Shown here: one piece after another, positions 20,958 through 31,019 of the stretch
Layout of the letters: each line of letters begins with the position of its first letter
How positions within the stretch are numbered: the stretch's first letter is position 1
Notes under the pieces: model-generated
What the model saw: the letters and a program-made list of their open reading frames with translations, nothing else
Told to the model about the DNA's origin: nothing
Database searches by the model: none
Program-made: the position numbers and the translations under genes
Assembly: GCA_002917075.1 (NCBI GenBank)
Contig: NTMA01000005.1
Span: 124,001 to 188,000 of the forward strand
Length of the DNA: 64,000 nt
Reading direction: 5' to 3'
Origin: Hawksworthiomyces lignivorus
Lineage: Eukaryota; Ascomycota; Sordariomycetes; Ophiostomatales; Ophiostomataceae

Positions 20958-22981
20958 TCACATGCTGTCTTCCATCTGCCGGCTGCGCGTCTTGACCCAG
21001 CTGTCGTGCTCGGGCTTGCCGCCCTGGGCCTCGAGGCCCATGCCGCGCTCGACCCACTCGCGGCTGCCCATCTGGGTGAGCCGCGAGAGAGCGCGGCCAA
21101 AGGCAAAGGCCTCCTCCTCGCCCGTGAACAGGTTCGAGTGCTTGAGCTCGGCCATCATGTTGTGGCCCTCCATGCCCTCGACGAGGTGGTCGAGCGCCGT
21201 GTCGACCTCGCTCTCCGACGCCGCGGCCGCGGCCGCCGCGTCAACGCCGGCCTCGCGGGCCAGCGACTCGCGGATCTCGTCCTTGGACACGAAGAGCTGG
21301 TTGAGCGGCACGGCCGAGGTCAGCACGAGCTTGGCGTGGGCCTCGTAGACGGCGTCGACAAACGTGATGAAGCGGCGGGCCAGGTCGCGCTGGCGGTGGG
21401 TCATGCCGGGGATGTCGGTCACGACAAAGGCGTCGTAGGCGCGCACCAGCGCCAGGTAGTCGGCGGCCGACGTGGGGCGGCCGATCAGCTCGTCAAACGT
21501 GAACCAGGCGCAGCGGCCGCTGACGCGCGGCACGTGGATCTCGCGGCCCCACACCGTCTGCACCTCCGGGTGCGGCGCGCCGCCGTCGGTCGGGTCGCCC
21601 AGGAACCGGAACCACTTCTCCGCGTGCGACTGCGCGTGCGCGTCCAGCGGCGAGTGGTACACGCCCGACGGCGGCCGCGGGATCTTGCGGTAGTCCGTCG
21701 GCGAGTCCAGGTTGATCACGTGCAGGCGCCGCTTCAGCAGCTCAATCGCCGGAATAAACGACTCCCGCTGGATCCCGTTCTTGTACAGCTCGTCCGGGTG
21801 CCGGTTGGACGTCGTCACCAGCACGACGCCGTGCGACATGAGCGCCTCGAGGAGTCTGGCAGAGAAGGGAAAGGTTAGCAGAGCCGCTCTCTCAAAGGGC
21901 AGCCCAGCCACAAGAGAAAAAAAGGGCCGCAACACACCTCCGCAGGATCATGGCGTCGGCCACGTCCGTAGTCTGGAACTCGTCAAAGCACAGCACGTTG
22001 CCCTGCTCGGCGATGTCGGCGGCCACAAAGGGCACGCCGTCGACGTCGTTGCCATAGCGCATCTTGATCTGGTGCAGGCGCTTGTGCACGTCCTGCATAA
22101 AGTTGTGGAAGTGGATGCGCGTCTTGCTGCGCACCGTGCTCGGCAGCGTATCGTAGAACAGGTCCATCAGCATCGTCTTGCCGCTGCCCACGTCGCCGTA
22201 CAGGTACAGGCCCTGCGGCAGGTTCTCGGGGATCTTGCCGATCGCCGCCTTGCCCCTGCCACCGCCGCCGCCGCCAAACAGCGAGCTGAGCAGCGACTTG
22301 GGCTGCGGCTTGAGGCTCTCCACGTCGGGGTGCACGACCGGCGGCGCGTGGTACTTGCGAAGCTCGTCGTGCATGTTCTGCAGGCTCTCTATGATGCCTA
22401 GTGCCAGCCGGGGGCGGGGGGCGTGTCAGTACAGAGGCGCGCCATCGTGCTTCAGAATTGTGCAATCTGCTTGCTCGCTCTTACCTCGCTGGTGCTCATC
22501 GTTGCGCAGCCGGCCGGCCGCGACGCGCCGGTCATACTCTTGCAGCGGACCGATATCATCCTGGCTTGTAGCAGCTGCGGGGTTGTCAGTGCAAATGATT
22601 CTCGGCCAACCACAGACAGAGAATCGGCTCGTCCTGCCTATCTCGTCCTTTAGACGTACCAGCATCCTCCTTTGCCGCTGCTGCCACACTCGCATATCGC
22701 CGCTGGTGGTTGCTGGCTTTAGCATGTGGCAGCGCCGGGTAGAGAGCTGGCGACGAGGTCGCCTCGCGGGGTATCTGTCCTGCCGTCCGAGACGGGGCGC
22801 TGGCTTTCGTCTGCAAGCAGCGGACGCATACAGTGGAAGAGGGAAGCGAGAGTCGAGGAGTCGTAGGCGTCAGAGGCTGTAGTTGGCGCCTACGTTGTGG
22901 CGTAGTCCGGCGCACGAGGCCGCGGCGCACGGCAGGATAGAGAAAAGAGGGAGAGGACGAAGATGCAGACCGAGCGATCAT
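20958..22981 (-). CDS. AFG1: AFG1-like mitochondrial ATPase
   Basis: Four exons: 22981-22660, 22574-22485, 22397-21938 and 21855-20958; introns of 85, 87 and 82 bases with GTACGT, GTAAGA and GTGTGT donors. 589 residues. The N-terminus is Arg/Ser-rich without acidic residues ([20 protein letters not shown]), as expected for a mitochondrial presequence. Walker A is [10 protein letters not shown], Walker [13 protein letters not shown], and the sensor [20 protein letters not shown] is typical of AFG1/LACE1. The family sits at the inner mitochondrial membrane and helps degrade nuclear-encoded respiratory complex IV subunits. A six-glycine stretch before the P-loop and an eight-alanine run near the C-terminus are local expansions in otherwise conserved sequence. 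Confidence 0.95.
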
Positions 22982-23790
22982 GGCTGCATTGTATGTTGCT
23001 GTGTAGCTATGTAGTAAGACCAATGATTCTAAACGACAGAGTTTATATGTCTATGATCATTCAACGCGATGTGCGGTGGCTGTGAAGAGCATGCGTCTCC
23101 AAAAACAATGTGACCAAAACTTCAAACTAGAGAGAAAAAGAGGCAAGAAATAAATTGATCGGCAAAGGTAGGCCACTTGAGAAAATTAGCAGCTAACAGA
23201 TAGGGGACCGGGAGTGCTAAAGTTTTGGTTTATGGGGAAAAGGAAGGAAAAGAGGAACAAGGGCGCCGAGAGCACTGTTGACAGAAGAAATGAAGAAAAT
23301 AACGTCACTGTAAATTTGCTGTCGGCACGGGATTTAACGGGGAAAAGAGGCTTCCTGCGAAGAGGAATGCGCTGGAAGCCCGCGTGGGGTAGGGGGGGCG
23401 AGGGAAGACGCCGAATACCGAGGTTGGCCGACTAACACCGGGTGTCGCATCCATTTCCCGCCAGCCAATTGGACGGCAGTTGTGGTGGGCAATTAATACT
23501 GGACGACCGCTGTTCTGCTGGCTGGACATGCCCTGGGAGACTGTGCTTGTATGTATGTATGTATGTATGTATGTATGTTCACACGAGATTATCTTATCTT
23601 GATCTTCCCGGCTGTATGTACACACAGTGACATTGACATCCATGGCGCATCTTAATTCCAATGATTAATTAATAATATACATACACTTGGCTTTCCTTAG
23701 TCCAAACCGAAAATGACAGAAACCCCCCATAAAATGCAATAAGCCGTAAAATCGCTTTGGTGCTGCCCCCATTCAACATTGTGGAAAGCC
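22982..23790. other. Intergenic, no gene seen
   Basis: 800 bases covering the AFG1 promoter side and the 3' flank of the cupredoxin-like gene. The only structured element is the ATGT microsatellite at 23551. Confidence 0.5.
23551..23578. repeat. ATGT microsatellite, seven copies
   Basis: Seven perfect ATGT units read directly from the sequence, lying in non-coding DNA. Confidence 0.97.
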
Positions 23791-24568
23791 TCATAAAAAG
23801 TACACGGCCACCATCCATGCAATTATGCCCCAGATAAAACCAGATGCGAACGATACCGGGTCAGCTCCGCTGATGTCCACAATCAACGGAAACGTGCTGT
23901 TCGACGTGGTATTCTGTCCGCCAGCCGGGCTTGACGAGTTTGCGGAACTGTAAGAGCTCGACTTGTTCGCTGCTGCAGGGATATTCAAGACTCCCCGAGA
24001 AACAAATGCCGGCGACACGTTCTTCGACGCATTCTTTGCCAGCTCGGCGTATGCCGCCAGCGTGTACTTTCCACCATCGCCTCCGTCGCCGTTGCCGCCG
24101 CCGTCACTGCTGGCTGGGTTGACCACACCGTACATACCGTCCTGGCAGTCCGTGCCGGAAGTGCTGTAAAATACCATCGGGTCGGTGCTGTTAACCGTGA
24201 CGCGGAATGTCGCGAACTGTGAGCTGTTAGTATTCACTGCAAGCGAAGAGAAGAAAATCATTTTGTTGCAAGGCAGGCCTCGGACGCACTCGTCCTCCCC
24301 CACTGGTGCCCGAAATAAAGCCGGAGAAGAATCCTCCGTCGGCAGCCGGTGTGCAGGCTGCGTCCCAGCTGCCTTGGGCTACGCTGTGGTCCTTGGGGTA
24401 GAAGTAGAACTCTAGAACGGTACCAATGTCTGCTGTGATGGTATCGGGTGAAAATACTAATCCGCCGCGACCAACAGCGACGGGAATGACAGTCTCGTGC
24501 TTGGTCGTGCCAGTCCAGGCAGCTGCTATTCTAAAGGCGGCAAAGGCCAAAGCGGAACGGAGACGCAT
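23791..24568 (-). CDS. Extracellular cupredoxin-like protein, probable GPI anchor
   Basis: Two exons, 24568-24304 and 24236-23791, across a 67-base intron; 236 residues. The N-terminus MRLRSALAFAAFRIAAAW is a signal peptide. The cupredoxin fold is suggested by FSPDTITADIGTVLEFYFYPKDHSVAQGSWDAACTP (read in two parts) and later STDPMVFYST; the single Cys pair fits fungal serine-rich extracellular proteins. A Ser/Asn/Gly-rich tail with sequons and a final hydrophobic stretch (GFIWGIIAWMVAVYFL) suggest a GPI anchor. The donor is the weak point: only a GTGGGG donor after ACCA gives the right phase, since the nearby GTGCGT donor would create an immediate stop. Type-1 copper ligands are not all evident, so it may not bind copper. 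Confidence 0.75.
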
Positions 24569-25186
24569 TCTGCTCCTCAGCGGTCATGCACGGACACGAT
24601 CAGGGGGAAGAGGTAGATGGAGACAGAGTGAGGGGAAGAAACTTAACTATGACTAGTATTCTTTCTCCGAGCCGACAAGCGTACGGGGTTTCTAAGCTTT
24701 GGATAACGAATATGAAGGTATTTGCGGAGCGTGTTCTTCTGTTCTGCGAGTAGCTTCAGTTGCAACGCTCAACTTGTCTCTCTAAATTAATTCAAGAAAA
24801 GAGAGAGGAAAAGTACGATCGTTTCTCCTCTTATTTATTCCCCTCCTTCCTTTCTACATTCTCAACCACATATTTAAGTGGTCGCCTAGGGCAATGCACT
24901 GGAATGAAGCATCATCTGATGATGCATTTTTCTTAGGTACGCATATACGGAAAATATCAGTCACCGAGAAAATGAGGAAAGTCAAAGTTGAAGAAAAATA
25001 GAGTCAGAGAAAATACTAAAAGATCCATAGAAGGTAATGGAAATTTATTCATGAGATATCATAAGTCTGATATGGCTTTTACTGCGGCCGCGACCTGGCG
25101 TGGTGACGCTAAAAAGAGACGCACACTCATAGATACCAATAGTAGCCAACGAGAGCATCAAGAAGCGGATCATCTTCTGAACAAAT
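24569..25186. other. Intergenic, no gene seen
   Basis: About 600 bases upstream of the cupredoxin-like gene. AT-rich with no protein-like frame; an ATCATCTGATGAT palindrome sits at about 24910-24922. Confidence 0.45.
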
Positions 25187-25278
25187 GGTTCCGTGGTGCA
25201 GTTGGTTAGCGCATCGTACTAATATTTCTACAAAGAAACACAATGCGAAAGTCGAGAGTTCGAGCCTCTCCGGGACCA
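25187..25278 (+). tRNA. tRNA-Ile (AAU) with intron
   Basis: A complete cloverleaf can be drawn. The acceptor GGTTCCG pairs with CGGGACC and is followed by discriminator A. The D arm is GCGC-type with the loop AGTTGGTTA, the anticodon stem TCGTA/TGCGA, and the T arm GAGAG TTCGAGC CTCTC. The loop reads C-T-AAT-A, giving anticodon AAU, followed by an intron of about 18-19 bases at the canonical position 37/38. Internal A and B boxes are present and T-rich stretches follow at 25284-25295, fitting RNA polymerase III termination. Confidence 0.93.
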
Positions 25279-25704
25279 TTAAATTTTTTCTTTTTGTCGA
25301 TTATTCGTTTCTCTTATTTTTGGCGCCTTGATCTCCATTATTTTCTTTTTCTCCCCTCTAATTGACCCCTATTTCAGTCAGGAGCGCTTCTCCTGGCACC
25401 CTCAAGAGAGTCTTCCTTTATATCTTAAGTCTTTTCATTTATCAAGCATATGCCTCAAGGGCCCCCTGCGCACACTGCCAGCCGAACCCCTTGTATGATA
25501 GATTGAATAGAACAAGTAAGCCGAAGTCTCTCAATCCTCCTGCTTCATAGCATGAACCCTCGCTTCTGTCATTGCATTATGAGCTCATGATAGACTCCTT
25601 TACATCAGGGCTGCCACTCCATTAATCTTTATTTTATTGGACAGGGCGAACTATTAGACTTATAAGCATTCGCCTCTTGTACTATTATTGTATATCTGTC
25701 CTGA
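25279..25704. other. Intergenic, no gene seen
   Basis: Between the tRNA-Ile terminator and the end of the DUF2235 remnant. AT-rich; nothing recognised. Confidence 0.45.
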
Positions 25705-27039
25705 CTAGTCTTGCACCAAATTTGGAAGTCGCTGCTTGAGAAAAAGTTGTAAAGCGCCGATAATGGTTTTTGGCGAGCCATCATTAGGCTCCGAGTTGCG
25801 CTGTATTCTTGTCAACTCTTCATTGAGCCATTCCATAAGCAGAGCAGCCTCTGAGTTTTCCATCTCGAGTTCATCCATAGACTAAGTTATAGGTTGATTA
25901 ACCCGCTGAAGCTTCCAGTGCCGAAGATTTTGCCCCTGAAGTTCCCCTACGATCAAAGGTTTGGTATCTAGGAGTTGCTTAGGCTGCGGAAGGCCACAGC
26001 TTGTTAGACTTAACACGGCACCCACACTGCTGTGCATCTTCTCGTTGGTCTCAATATTGTGTGGGAGATCCATTTCCTTAAATCCGGTCTCCTCCCAAAA
26101 CTGGCAGCGTGGTTCGCGATATTTCGAGGGTCGGAATGAATAGAGCCAGCCCCGAGTATCCTTCACTTTCCACCCAGATTCTTTAGTCACATAGCTCCAG
26201 AGATTGCTGTGTTCGAACGACAGGAGCTCCTCAAGTTTCAGCATTATCCATATCAGCGAGAAGTGGGCAAGGGGCATCCTCCTTTCTACCGCCGCCTATG
26301 TCGCCGTGGTAGCCCGCGAACCAGCATTGTTCTAGAGATCCGTTTACGGGCGGACCAGAGTTCTCCGGAATCCGCTAGACGATAGGGAGAAAATCAACAC
26401 GATGCTCATGCAAGGCAATGGCCTGAAAGGCCCGGTCAATGTTGGAACACAGATCAGAATGCACGAAGGGCAGGTGCTCCCTCACCGAGCTGACCGTGTC
26501 CCACACGGCGCAGACATGAATCCGTATACCGATGCGAGTTGGGGCAGTTCAACGATCTTCTCGTTCACTTGGATTATGTCATGTTTCTTCCATAGGTCAA
26601 AAGGGAGCTCCAGATGCGCTAGACCTTTTTTTTGTCAGAAGCCCAACGTCATGGATAAGCTTTGCGACACATCTCACTGTGAATGCACCTCTAGAATACC
26701 CAATGAGATAGATCTCGTCACCCTGGTTTTAAAAGTAATCGGTACAGATAAAATTGTACGCCTCCTTGATATTTTCATCTATTCCTTGAAATCTAAGCTG
26801 ATCGATTTATTTCATTCCGCTCAATGCCGGAAATGACGAACCTGATCCATAAGCCCGGCTTACAAGCCGTACTAGATTCCACGTGTCTGAACCGATCCTA
26901 GGCTGATAGTACACCACCTGTGGAATGTCCTGTCCGTCACAGGCTTTAATGCGACGCGATATTAATGACATGTCAAAGGTTTCGCGGGAAATTCCCTATT
27001 TCCTGTGTCATCGCAACAAATAACCAGCTTTTTCTTCAT
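25705..27039 (-). pseudogene. Decayed DUF2235 (Tle1-like alpha/beta hydrolase) gene
   Basis: Reading the minus strand in shifting frames recovers, in order, the landmarks of the DUF2235 family: KKKLVICCD (27039 onward), SDTWNLV, FQGIDENIKEAYNF, the nucleophile elbow GDEIYLIGYSRGAFT, VCAVWDTVSSVREHLPF, QCWFAGYHGDIGGG and LAHFSLIWIMLKLEELLSFE. These proteins are related to the Tle1 phospholipase effector fold and in fungi sometimes sit in NLR-like proteins. The copy is broken by several stops and frameshifts. The last stop (TAG at 25882-25884) is followed in frame by 58 more sense codons to a TAG at 25705, so the original C-terminus extended to about there. The first motif reads CCDDTGN where the family usually has CCDGT, a G-to-A change. 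The longest intact piece is 26277-25882. Not expected to make a functional enzyme. Confidence 0.8.
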
Positions 27040-27371
27040 CTCACGCAGCTACCGGCAGAACTCGTATTGGTAATTGAAAAATAAAGCTTGAGGTCGCGTA
27101 AAATCCGTGTACTTGTTAGACAGCAACTTCCTTCTGGCCTCGCGAGGTGCAATGCTCGCTATTTTTGCTATCTCAGCTAGCCTTGCGAGGGTTGAATTCC
27201 ATCCGCGGCAGAAATGTAACAAAAATTGACAGAACAATAAAATGTTACGCTTTGGCGCATCAGAGCATTTAATACCACACCTGAGGACCTTAGCAGAGAT
27301 TGCCGCTAATCGTCATTACACAATTGACTGCAGAACCGAAGCTGCAATATTTGCTCTCAAAATATTTTCAT

Positions 27372-27467
27372 GCTTGCCTGGTGTAGTGGTAACACGGCGG
27401 GTGACACCTAGATTTTCTAGGCCCGTAAGGGGGGCAGCAGTGCCGGGTTCGAATCCCGGGGCAAGTG
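27372..27467 (+). tRNA. tRNA-like gene, isotype unresolved, probable intron
   Basis: Acceptor GCTTGCC pairs with GGCAAGT (one G-T pair); the D stem GTGT/ACAC has the loop AGTGGTA; the T arm is CCGGG TTCGAAT CCCGG. Box A (TGGTGTAGTGG) and box B (GGTTCGAATCC) fit consensus, and a run of T from 27468 is a polymerase III terminator. The anticodon stem can be drawn as GCGGG/CCCGT around 20 bases, which would be a 7-base loop plus a 13-base intron containing the palindrome CTAGATTTTCTAG. The loop then lacks a normal U33, and the variable region is about 16 bases. I could not assign an anticodon, so this may be a divergent or decayed tRNA. Confidence 0.6.
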
Positions 27468-28114
27468 TTTTTTTTTTTTCGTTTTTAAAATTTTCTCAAC
27501 GCTAATTCGCCCCCGGCATCTTCCACAGCGTCGTCCCCATTGCTATGATAAATAGAGGTTATCTTGAAGGAGAGCCGGTCCATGGACGACATTTTTCTTT
27601 AGTGAGGGTGGATTGTTGGCTTCTATTAGACTAGGGAAAATATAAAACTAGCCACATGTGGTGAAATTCGAACAGAGTTAAGTTAGAGAGAAAGAGAAGC
27701 AGGTAAAGAAGAACAAGAAAAAGAAAACTAATAGGCGGCCAAAGAGCATCGTCTATCAATAACACAGGAAAGCGGGTCCAAATGCGAAATCCACGCGTGT
27801 TACGGATCGATTTTCAGTCTCCACAACCGTATCTGCAGACAGGAATGGCATGCGAAGTCCATGCTTGTCACGGATCGATTCTTAATCTCCACAACTATAT
27901 CTTCTCAGGCAAGCCGCTAGAAGTACATTCATCTTAGCGACGAATGATCCGATTGCTTCGCACGTGGACTGAATAAGAATGGGCCTCTCTCTCTTCAGGA
28001 TAGAGGCTTGGAGTAATGGCCACTAAAGAAAGTATGTATGTACAAAAGAGAGCGGCAGAACCCATGATGCCTTGCGAGAACGCCGGAACTAAGCCAAATC
28101 TCACCAGTCCTCTC
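27468..28114. other. Intergenic, holds a diverged repeat pair
   Basis: 650 bases between the tRNA-like gene and the 3' end of the GT32 gene. Apart from the repeat pair at 27782-27902 nothing is recognised. Confidence 0.5.
27782..27902. repeat. Two-copy direct repeat differing mostly by transitions
   Basis: Copies of 53 bases at 27782-27834 and 27850-27902, both starting ATGCGAA and both containing CACGGATCGATT or TACGGATCGATT and TCTCCACAAC. By eye they differ at about nine positions, nearly all C/T or G/A, with one clear transversion. A shared ACAGGAA lies before each copy. The transition bias is what repeat-induced point mutation leaves, but the element is short. Confidence 0.75.
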
Positions 28115-29533
28115 TCAACCTTTGTTATCTTTCCACTTCCCCTGGAACTGGTGTTGCACCAGGGTCTGTGACGTCTTTTTGATGCTTGCATTTGAATGCG
28201 GCACGCCCGTAGCAAACCCATTGATCGGCAGCACCAACGTGTCACCATATAAGCGCGGCTCTTTCATTCCCGTCAGCGTCTCCCATGTTATTCGTTCCGC
28301 CCCTACCCCGTCACCGGCCACCTGGTTCAGATGCTCGTAGATCACTTCCGTCCACGCAGCCGGCCCCGTGATGGCGAGCACGTCTTCGTCGGAGAGCTCA
28401 TCTGCGCCGTCCTCCTCGCTCTCGAACCCGTCTTCTTCTTTGTCGTCTTGCGGATCTTTCGGCTCTTGTAGGTCCGCCCTGGCGCGCATCTTGGCGAGAA
28501 TCCGCTCGATCATGGTCCACATAGCCGGGTGGTGCGGCGCGCTGGCCAGCGTCCATTGGCAGAATTGAACCTCATATCGGGTTTTCGGCACGGGCGGGGA
28601 TGAGTCGGCCTCGAGGCCGACGATCAGGCGCGTCCGGTTGCGAAACTCGTCAGGCACCCAGTCGTGAATCGGCTGCACAAGCATGGTGTCTATATCCGAG
28701 TAGACGCCACCCTCGAGCGCCAGAACGAGGTACCGGAGAAAGTCTGCACGCAGCACTCGGCGCGGCATGCCTGCGTAGAGCTGCATCGCGTCTTGAGCAA
28801 AGTCGAGACGGGTGGCCTTCGCCGCGCCGCTGCTTTTTTGTGACTGCTTGAACCCGTCTCTGTACAACGGAACTCTCCATGACCCATCCAATGCAATGCC
28901 GACCAATCTTCCTACAAAACTAAGACCACCGGCCGCATCCAAGATCATATAAGAGTGCGAGGGAGCGTAGCTGATCCAGCTAGCCAGGCGTCTCATCGCT
29001 ATGGCGGAAGGACTGAAGTCAAGGTAGATCTGCCATATCTTGGGAGGTATGTGCGGTAGAGCTTCTATCCTCGATGACTGGATGCCTACGATTTCGGGGA
29101 ACGACACGCAAACTTGCGGCAATGATGCGGTGCCAAGAGGCGCGTCCATACTAAGCTCCTGCAGTCGCGGTGGATTAGAAGGAGAATCCCATGAAAGAGC
29201 CTTGATAGTAGCAAGCGAGCCCTTCCAGCCACGTCCGTCAAGGCGTAGAAAGCAATATGTTAGAAAGACTGCCGACAAGAAGACCAGCAGCCACCTGCGT
29301 TGCCGCGGACCAAAGAAACTTGAGAAAACTAGACGAGGGGCCGTTTTGAACGGCGGCAAAAAAGCTGCCGGGATGCTGCCGCCGCTATTAGCGTGCCATG
29401 GTCCGGGTGCTGAACCGTGACCGGATCGTGCAGCCATCGCGGCATGCCATCGAGCGAGCAGTGTATTGGGTGAGGTGGGCGCTGTCGCATAAAGATAGCT
29501 GCTTGGTCGGCCGTGAAGTGACTCTTTTTGCAT
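28115..29533 (-). CDS. GT32 glycosyltransferase (OCH1-like, type II membrane)
   Basis: Open frame of 472 residues from the ATG at 29533; M33 (29437) is an alternative start. An N-terminal cytosolic tail precedes one signal-anchor helix (RRWLLVFLSAVFLTYCFL). The lumenal domain has PPKIWQIYLDFSP, then VLRADFLRYLVLALEGGVYSDIDTM with the sugar-nucleotide-binding DxD (DID), followed by the conserved aromatic and Trp residues of the GT32/OCH1 family. OCH1-type enzymes add mannose to N-glycans in the Golgi; other members build glycolipids, so the acceptor is not determined. An acidic insertion (EPKDPQDDKEEDGFESEEDG) near residue 365 is unusual. The region between ILDAAGG and RRVLRADF is longer than typical and may hide an unrecognised intron. 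Confidence 0.85.
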   Translation of the reverse strand: MQKESLHGRPSSYLYATAPTSPNTLLARWHAAMAARSGHGSAPGPWHANSGGSIPAAFLPPFKTAPRLVFSSFFGPRQRRWLLVFLSAVFLTYCFLRLDGRGWKGSLATIKALSWDSPSNPPRLQELSMDAPLGTASLPQVCVSFPEIVGIQSSRIEALPHIPPKIWQIYLDFSPSAIAMRRLASWISYAPSHSYMILDAAGGLSFVGRLVGIALDGSWRVPLYRDGFKQSQKSSGAAKATRLDFAQDAMQLYAGMPRRVLRADFLRYLVLALEGGVYSDIDTMLVQPIHDWVPDEFRNRTRLIVGLEADSSPPVPKTRYEVQFCQWTLASAPHHPAMWTMIERILAKMRARADLQEPKDPQDDKEEDGFESEEDGADELSDEDVLAITGPAAWTEVIYEHLNQVAGDGVGAERITWETLTGMKEPRLYGDTLVLPINGFATGVPHSNASIKKTSQTLVQHQFQGKWKDNKG

Positions 29534-31019
29534 ATTTGCAGAGCGGGTTATGACTCCCTAGAGAAGAAAGGAGTTGTCGGCCGTTTGCCACTGTCCGAAC
29601 GAGATACCTGCTGACACCGACAGGGAAATGTGTCACAGATGCGAAGTCATTTCATAATATCCAACTTGCAAAAGGAACAAAAGTAGAAGGTAGGTTTGAA
29701 GAGCCAAGGGGAATAAGACATAGGCAAGCATATCAACCAGAAAGAAACACCACAAGGGCCCAAGAAATAGAAGGATACATGCGCGAAAGAGGGAACAATA
29801 AAGGGGATCGGGCAGGGGTGGAAAGCAAGTTAATGCCAGATCGAGAAGTGCGCATATTGGCACGTCAATCTCAATAGGGATAAGAGCCAATGTTCTGACC
29901 CAAGAACAGTAATGGTCTCGGGTCATTCGTTCCAACGGGACTCTGAAACCCATCACACGCAATGAATGTGCTGGAGGCAAGCTCGAAATCTAATCTAATA
30001 AGAGTTGACGCAAAGGATCCTGAGACCGACACCAAAGCTAGCTAGGATTGCGCGGTCCCTCGAATTGGCGTCGTAATCACGATCTACGCAGCTGCACATA
30101 ACTAGCGAAAAACTAATATTATAAACTCTATTAAAATTTGTGGTTCTCTCCTAAACAGGCAATTTAAAGCTGTAGGGCTTTGCCAAGCCATTCCGGGTCC
30201 GTGGATTGTAGAAGGAGCCGCGGAGGACAAGGGCAGTCCAGCTAAGGCCTGGCCAGCCAAGGCAAGCCAAAGGCCGTAGATCAGGGAAGTGCCGACTTGG
30301 CTCAGGCACAAAAAGCAGGAGCGATGGAAGGCGGATATGCAAATCAAATTTTCAGTAGAGGAAAAGCGCGGTCCGTTTCAACCTTGGCATCCCAAAAACA
30401 GAGACGGGAAAAGGAAAGCATCTTCGTTTACGTCGTCTGTCTTAAAAATGCTAACATGCTTGTATGTACAGTAGAAAGGGCAAGCGGGATTGGCAACATG
30501 CCAGCACTAACGCGGGTCACCCTTGCTGCGCTAGCGGCAGTGACGCGTCGATTGTTTCTTAGCTTCCTCTTCACAGCCTTTTGGTAGCATTCTGGACATC
30601 GCAGCAATTTGTCTCAGCGTTTGTTCTACTAAGCATACGTACTCACTTAGCAAGGCGGCGTGTACAGAGAAAAACAGAGCTATTGGTCGAAAGATGTAGA
30701 AAGGGGCGTCTTGAGACATGTGAGCAATTCACTGGTACCTACATTGCAACAGGGAGTCCAAGACTAATTTATCTTGACTCACCAAGTTACTGATCCAGGT
30801 GGAAGGGAAATGTATTTTTTTTGTTCAATTTATTAGTCGCCTTAGGACGGCTACAGCTCTCAGGAGGAGGATGGGCGCAGTCAGTCGATCATGTATCAAA
30901 GCTGTTGCCCATTCCTTCTTGTCTACAAATACCTGCAAACAAATTCCTGCCGCTGTAGTCGTAGTTTCAATCTGTGCGTTGGGTTCTGGCTAAGTCGAGT
31001 TTCACTACTTAATCGTTCA
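29534..31019. other. Intergenic, no gene supported
   Basis: 1.5 kb without a convincing gene. A hydrophobic minus-strand frame at 29633-29952 lacks family features. A C/G-rich segment at 30190-30280 repeats CCAGCC/AAGGC-type words and may be promoter sequence. Confidence 0.45.

Noticed and set aside
24237..24303. Alternative GTGCGT donor for the cupredoxin-like gene
   Set aside because: Its phase would put a TGA stop at the first codon of the next exon.
29633..29952. Hydrophobic minus-strand frame of about 106 residues
   Set aside because: Hydrophobicity comes from T-rich DNA; no conserved motif and no splice context.
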